Shown here: positions 63,389 to 64,000 of the stretch, piece after piece
How positions within the stretch are numbered: position 1 is the stretch's first letter
Layout: every line of letters starts with the position of its first letter
From: Candidatus Tumulicola sp.
Lineage (GTDB): Bacteria; Vulcanimicrobiota; Vulcanimicrobiia; Vulcanimicrobiales; Vulcanimicrobiaceae
Assembly: GCA_036490475.1 (NCBI GenBank)
Contig: DASXDT010000006.1
Coordinates: forward strand, 1,674,001-1,738,000
DNA length: 64,000 bases
Direction: 5' to 3'
The notes under the pieces: generated by a model
The model's input: only the letters and a program-made list of their open reading frames with translations
Told to the model about the DNA's origin: nothing
Databases searched by the model: none
Program-made: the position numbers and the translations under genes

Positions 63389-64000
63389 ATGACGCAATTG
63401 ATCTTTTCGAGCAATCCTATCGTGATGTTCGGCGCCCTGCTGCTAATACTGTTACTCGCCATTGAGATTCCGTATCGGTGGGGAAAACGCAACGAGAAGC
63501 TCGCAGAAATCGACAAGGGCAACTGGAATACAATTCAAGCGGGAATCATAACGCTAGCAGCCTTCATGTTGGGACTTACATTCGCTCAAGCTCAGGGTCG
63601 ATTTGACGCTCGCCGCGATTTGGTCGTAAAGGAGGCCAACGCGATCGGAACGACGTGGCTAAGGGCGGACCAACTCGTCCCGCCCGAGACCGTGCGGTTC
63701 CGCAAAATCCTAACGGCTTATACGCGCGAGCGACTTCAAGCTTATTCAACGCCTGGAGATTCGAATATTCATCGACAAGTCATCAGCGACTCCGACGAGC
63801 AACAGGCGCAAATGTGGTCGATTGCGTCAAAAGCGCTGCGGGATAAGCCCAACGACCTCGGACACTCACTGTTGATGACGACGCTCAACGATACGATAGA
63901 TATTTCATCGGAGCAGCTAAACGCCTTGACACATCACGTGCCAACTGCAGTAATCGAGTTAACCATTCTCCTCGCCATGCTTGGAGCCATTAGTATCGGC
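63389..64000 (+). CDS. DUF4239-like membrane protein (3' end outside window)
   Basis: 204 codons from ATG at 63389 (AAGGAG 9 nt upstream) run to the window edge without a stop. Two N-terminal TM helices are clear (VMFGALLLILLLAIEIPY and AGIITLAAFMLGLTFAQAQ), and a third begins near the end (AVIELTILLAMLGAISIG). Between them is a soluble helical part with FDARRDLVVKEANAIGTTWL and TAYTRERLQAYS, the pattern I associate with DUF4239 (bestrophin-related in shape). The family's role is unknown. Codon choice looks less G/C-biased than the core genes. It faces away from the Cas1 homologue. Confidence 0.75.
   Translation, partial: MTQLIFSSNPIVMFGALLLILLLAIEIPYRWGKRNEKLAEIDKGNWNTIQAGIITLAAFMLGLTFAQAQGRFDARRDLVVKEANAIGTTWLRADQLVPPETVRFRKILTAYTRERLQAYSTPGDSNIHRQVISDSDEQQAQMWSIASKALRDKPNDLGHSLLMTTLNDTIDISSEQLNALTHHVPTAVIELTILLAMLGAISIG

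Noticed and set aside
60000-64000. Possible CRISPR array accompanying the Cas1 homologue
   Set aside because: No regularly spaced identical repeats of 25-40 bp were found in the flanks or elsewhere in the window; only the two short hairpins at 61094-61171.

Overview
The window is a high-GC bacterial chromosome segment with dense coding, short gaps, many 4-nt start/stop overlaps and frequent GTG or TTG starts. It encodes Gram-negative-type envelope functions: a TolC-like outer-membrane protein, an RND pump, several lipoproteins and a RodZ-like protein. It also carries a LytR-CpsA-Psr protein and the futalosine route to menaquinone (mqnE-mqnA-mqnC). No rRNA or tRNA was seen, so taxonomy cannot be settled here. 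My impression is an uncultured soil lineage such as Candidatus Eremiobacterota (WPS-2); this is inference only.

Layout. 1-5.5 kb: methylthioadenosine phosphorylase (cut by the window edge), a peptide-type ABC binding lipoprotein, a bifunctional-nuclease-family protein, ychF and a glutamate dehydrogenase. 5.5-11.8 kb (minus): an SGNH esterase lipoprotein, its partner secreted protein, and an orphan RND pump. 11.9-15 kb (minus): a lipoate block, lpd-lipB-lipA. 15-16.7 kb: two HhH-GPD DNA repair enzymes, mutY-like and nth. 17.2-20.7 kb: two paralogous phosphoesterase lipoproteins facing away from each other, with a collapsed third copy between them. 20.7-23.4 kb: acyl-CoA dehydrogenase divergent from a 3-oxoacid CoA-transferase pair. 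23.5-25.6 kb: a small exported protein and an ABC exporter. 25.6-29.5 kb (minus): dnaK-grpE-dnaJ plus a VOC protein, then an HtrA protease gene. 31.1-38 kb (minus): a seven-gene efflux operon (small exported protein, Yip1-like protein, TolC, adaptor, two MacB-like permeases, ATPase). 38-47 kb: RNase J, an IDH/IMDH-family enzyme, then ftsK-PAP2-mqnE-mqnA-mqnC and mnmA. 48-57 kb (plus): RodZ-like, YajQ, RimO, LCP protein, polysaccharide deacetylase, a small membrane protein, a PT-linker lipoprotein, secA. 57.3-60 kb (minus): a large class III cyclase-STAND ATPase-TPR regulator.

The last 4 kb (60.2-64 kb) reads differently: looser spacing, less G/C-rich by eye, broken genes and hairpins. Its centre is a stand-alone Cas1 homologue with a C-terminal zinc finger and helix-turn-helix region, with no cas2, effector gene or CRISPR array anywhere in the window. 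The Cas1 catalytic Glu, His and Asp are present, but the reading frame breaks by one nucleotide near 62500. A second frameshifted gene of unknown function lies just downstream. This is the most unusual part of the window and looks like a decaying acquired segment.
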